Shown: in pieces, positions 32,026-32,093 of the stretch
Layout: each line of letters starts with the position of its first letter
Numbering within the stretch: the stretch's first letter is position 1
Source: Caryophanales bacterium UBA3375
Lineage (GTDB): Bacteria; Bacillota_I; Bacilli_A; UBA3375
Reading direction: 5' to 3'
NCBI GenBank assembly: GCA_002359095.1
Contig: DEQD01000043.1
Location: 1 to 32,093 of the forward strand
Length of the DNA: 32,093 bases
Notes under the pieces: model-generated
Database searches by the model: none
Told to the model about the DNA's origin: nothing
What the model saw: the letters and a program-made list of their open reading frames with translations, nothing else
Program-made: the position numbers and the translations under genes

Positions 32026-32093
32026 ATGCCCACAAAACTAACTTTTATTTATAAAAAAATAAATGAAGTGTTAGCACTGAGTGAAAATTTGTC
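32026..32093 (+). CDS. Possible start of a plus-strand gene, cut by the window edge
   Basis: An ATG at 32026 opens a frame of 22 codons to the edge (MPTKLTFIYKKINEVLALS...), with a protein-like amphipathic pattern. TATAAT lies at 32004-32009. There is no ribosome binding site before the ATG, so it would be nearly leaderless, and chance is a real alternative. It would be divergent from recA. Confidence 0.25.
   Translation, partial: MPTKLTFIYKKINEVLALSENL

Noticed and set aside
32071..32093. TTAGCACTG resembles one arm of the CIRCE (HrcA) operator.
   Set aside because: The visible part of the expected second arm does not match GAGTGCTAA at the standard nine-base spacing, and the window ends before the site could be completed.

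Overview
The window is chromosomal DNA of a very AT-rich, low-GC Gram-positive-type bacterium. Evidence is a Gram-positive PolC replicase, RNase Y, AddA, a YneF-type (UPF0154) protein, strong AGGAG ribosome binding sites and Gram-positive PTS genes. Trp is encoded by TGG, and TGA is used as a stop (for example scrB), so this is not a code-4 mollicute. The gene content fits Erysipelotrichia or a nearby Bacilli or pre-mollicute lineage; I cannot fix the genus. Nearly all of it is housekeeping sequence; I see no insertion sequence, prophage, CRISPR array or complete tRNA gene.

Layout, left to right. (1) 45-875: a membrane-anchored metallophosphoesterase with its own promoter. (2) 973-7326: a complete F-type ATP synthase operon on the minus strand (atpI-B-E-F-H-A-G-D-C), with promoter at 7354-7383 and terminator at 940-966. 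Its c subunit carries the Gln...Glu-Ser...Tyr signature of Na+-binding c-rings, and its epsilon subunit lacks the C-terminal helical domain. (3) 7391-7813: a terminator and a decayed small membrane-protein gene. (4) 7819-10787: an operon of an orphan PTS IIC-like protein, a TtcA-family tRNA thiolase and a CDF metal exporter with Mn-type motifs. It is divergent from ung (10826-11446) through overlapping promoters.

(5) 11467-13146: a UPF0154 protein and a signal-peptide/one-helix protein with a long Pro/Gln/Asn-rich tail. Between them is a 12-codon scrap matching the C-terminus of GMP synthetase (guaA), which supplies the -35 box of the UPF0154 promoter. (6) 13238-13586: tmRNA (ssrA). (7) 13646-17437: a sucrose operon scrA-scrB-scrK (uptake as sucrose-6-P, hydrolysis to glucose-6-P and fructose, fructose phosphorylation), with no IIA domain or regulator in the window. 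(8) 17622-19568: thrS on the plus strand, without a T-box leader.

(9) 19600-31738: a long minus-strand set of information-processing genes read recA, rny, miaB, a 109-aa unknown, polC, a HIT-family gene and addA. From miaB down to addA the genes are tightly packed, with several overlaps. (10) 31739-32093: the AT-rich recA upstream region, with a small hairpin and a possible truncated plus-strand ORF running off the edge.

I found no clear new multi-gene system. The most informative oddities are the Na+-type c-ring beside a tail-less epsilon, the guaA relic reused as a promoter, the Pro/Gln/Asn-tailed membrane protein, and the decayed gene between the CDF and ATP synthase operons.
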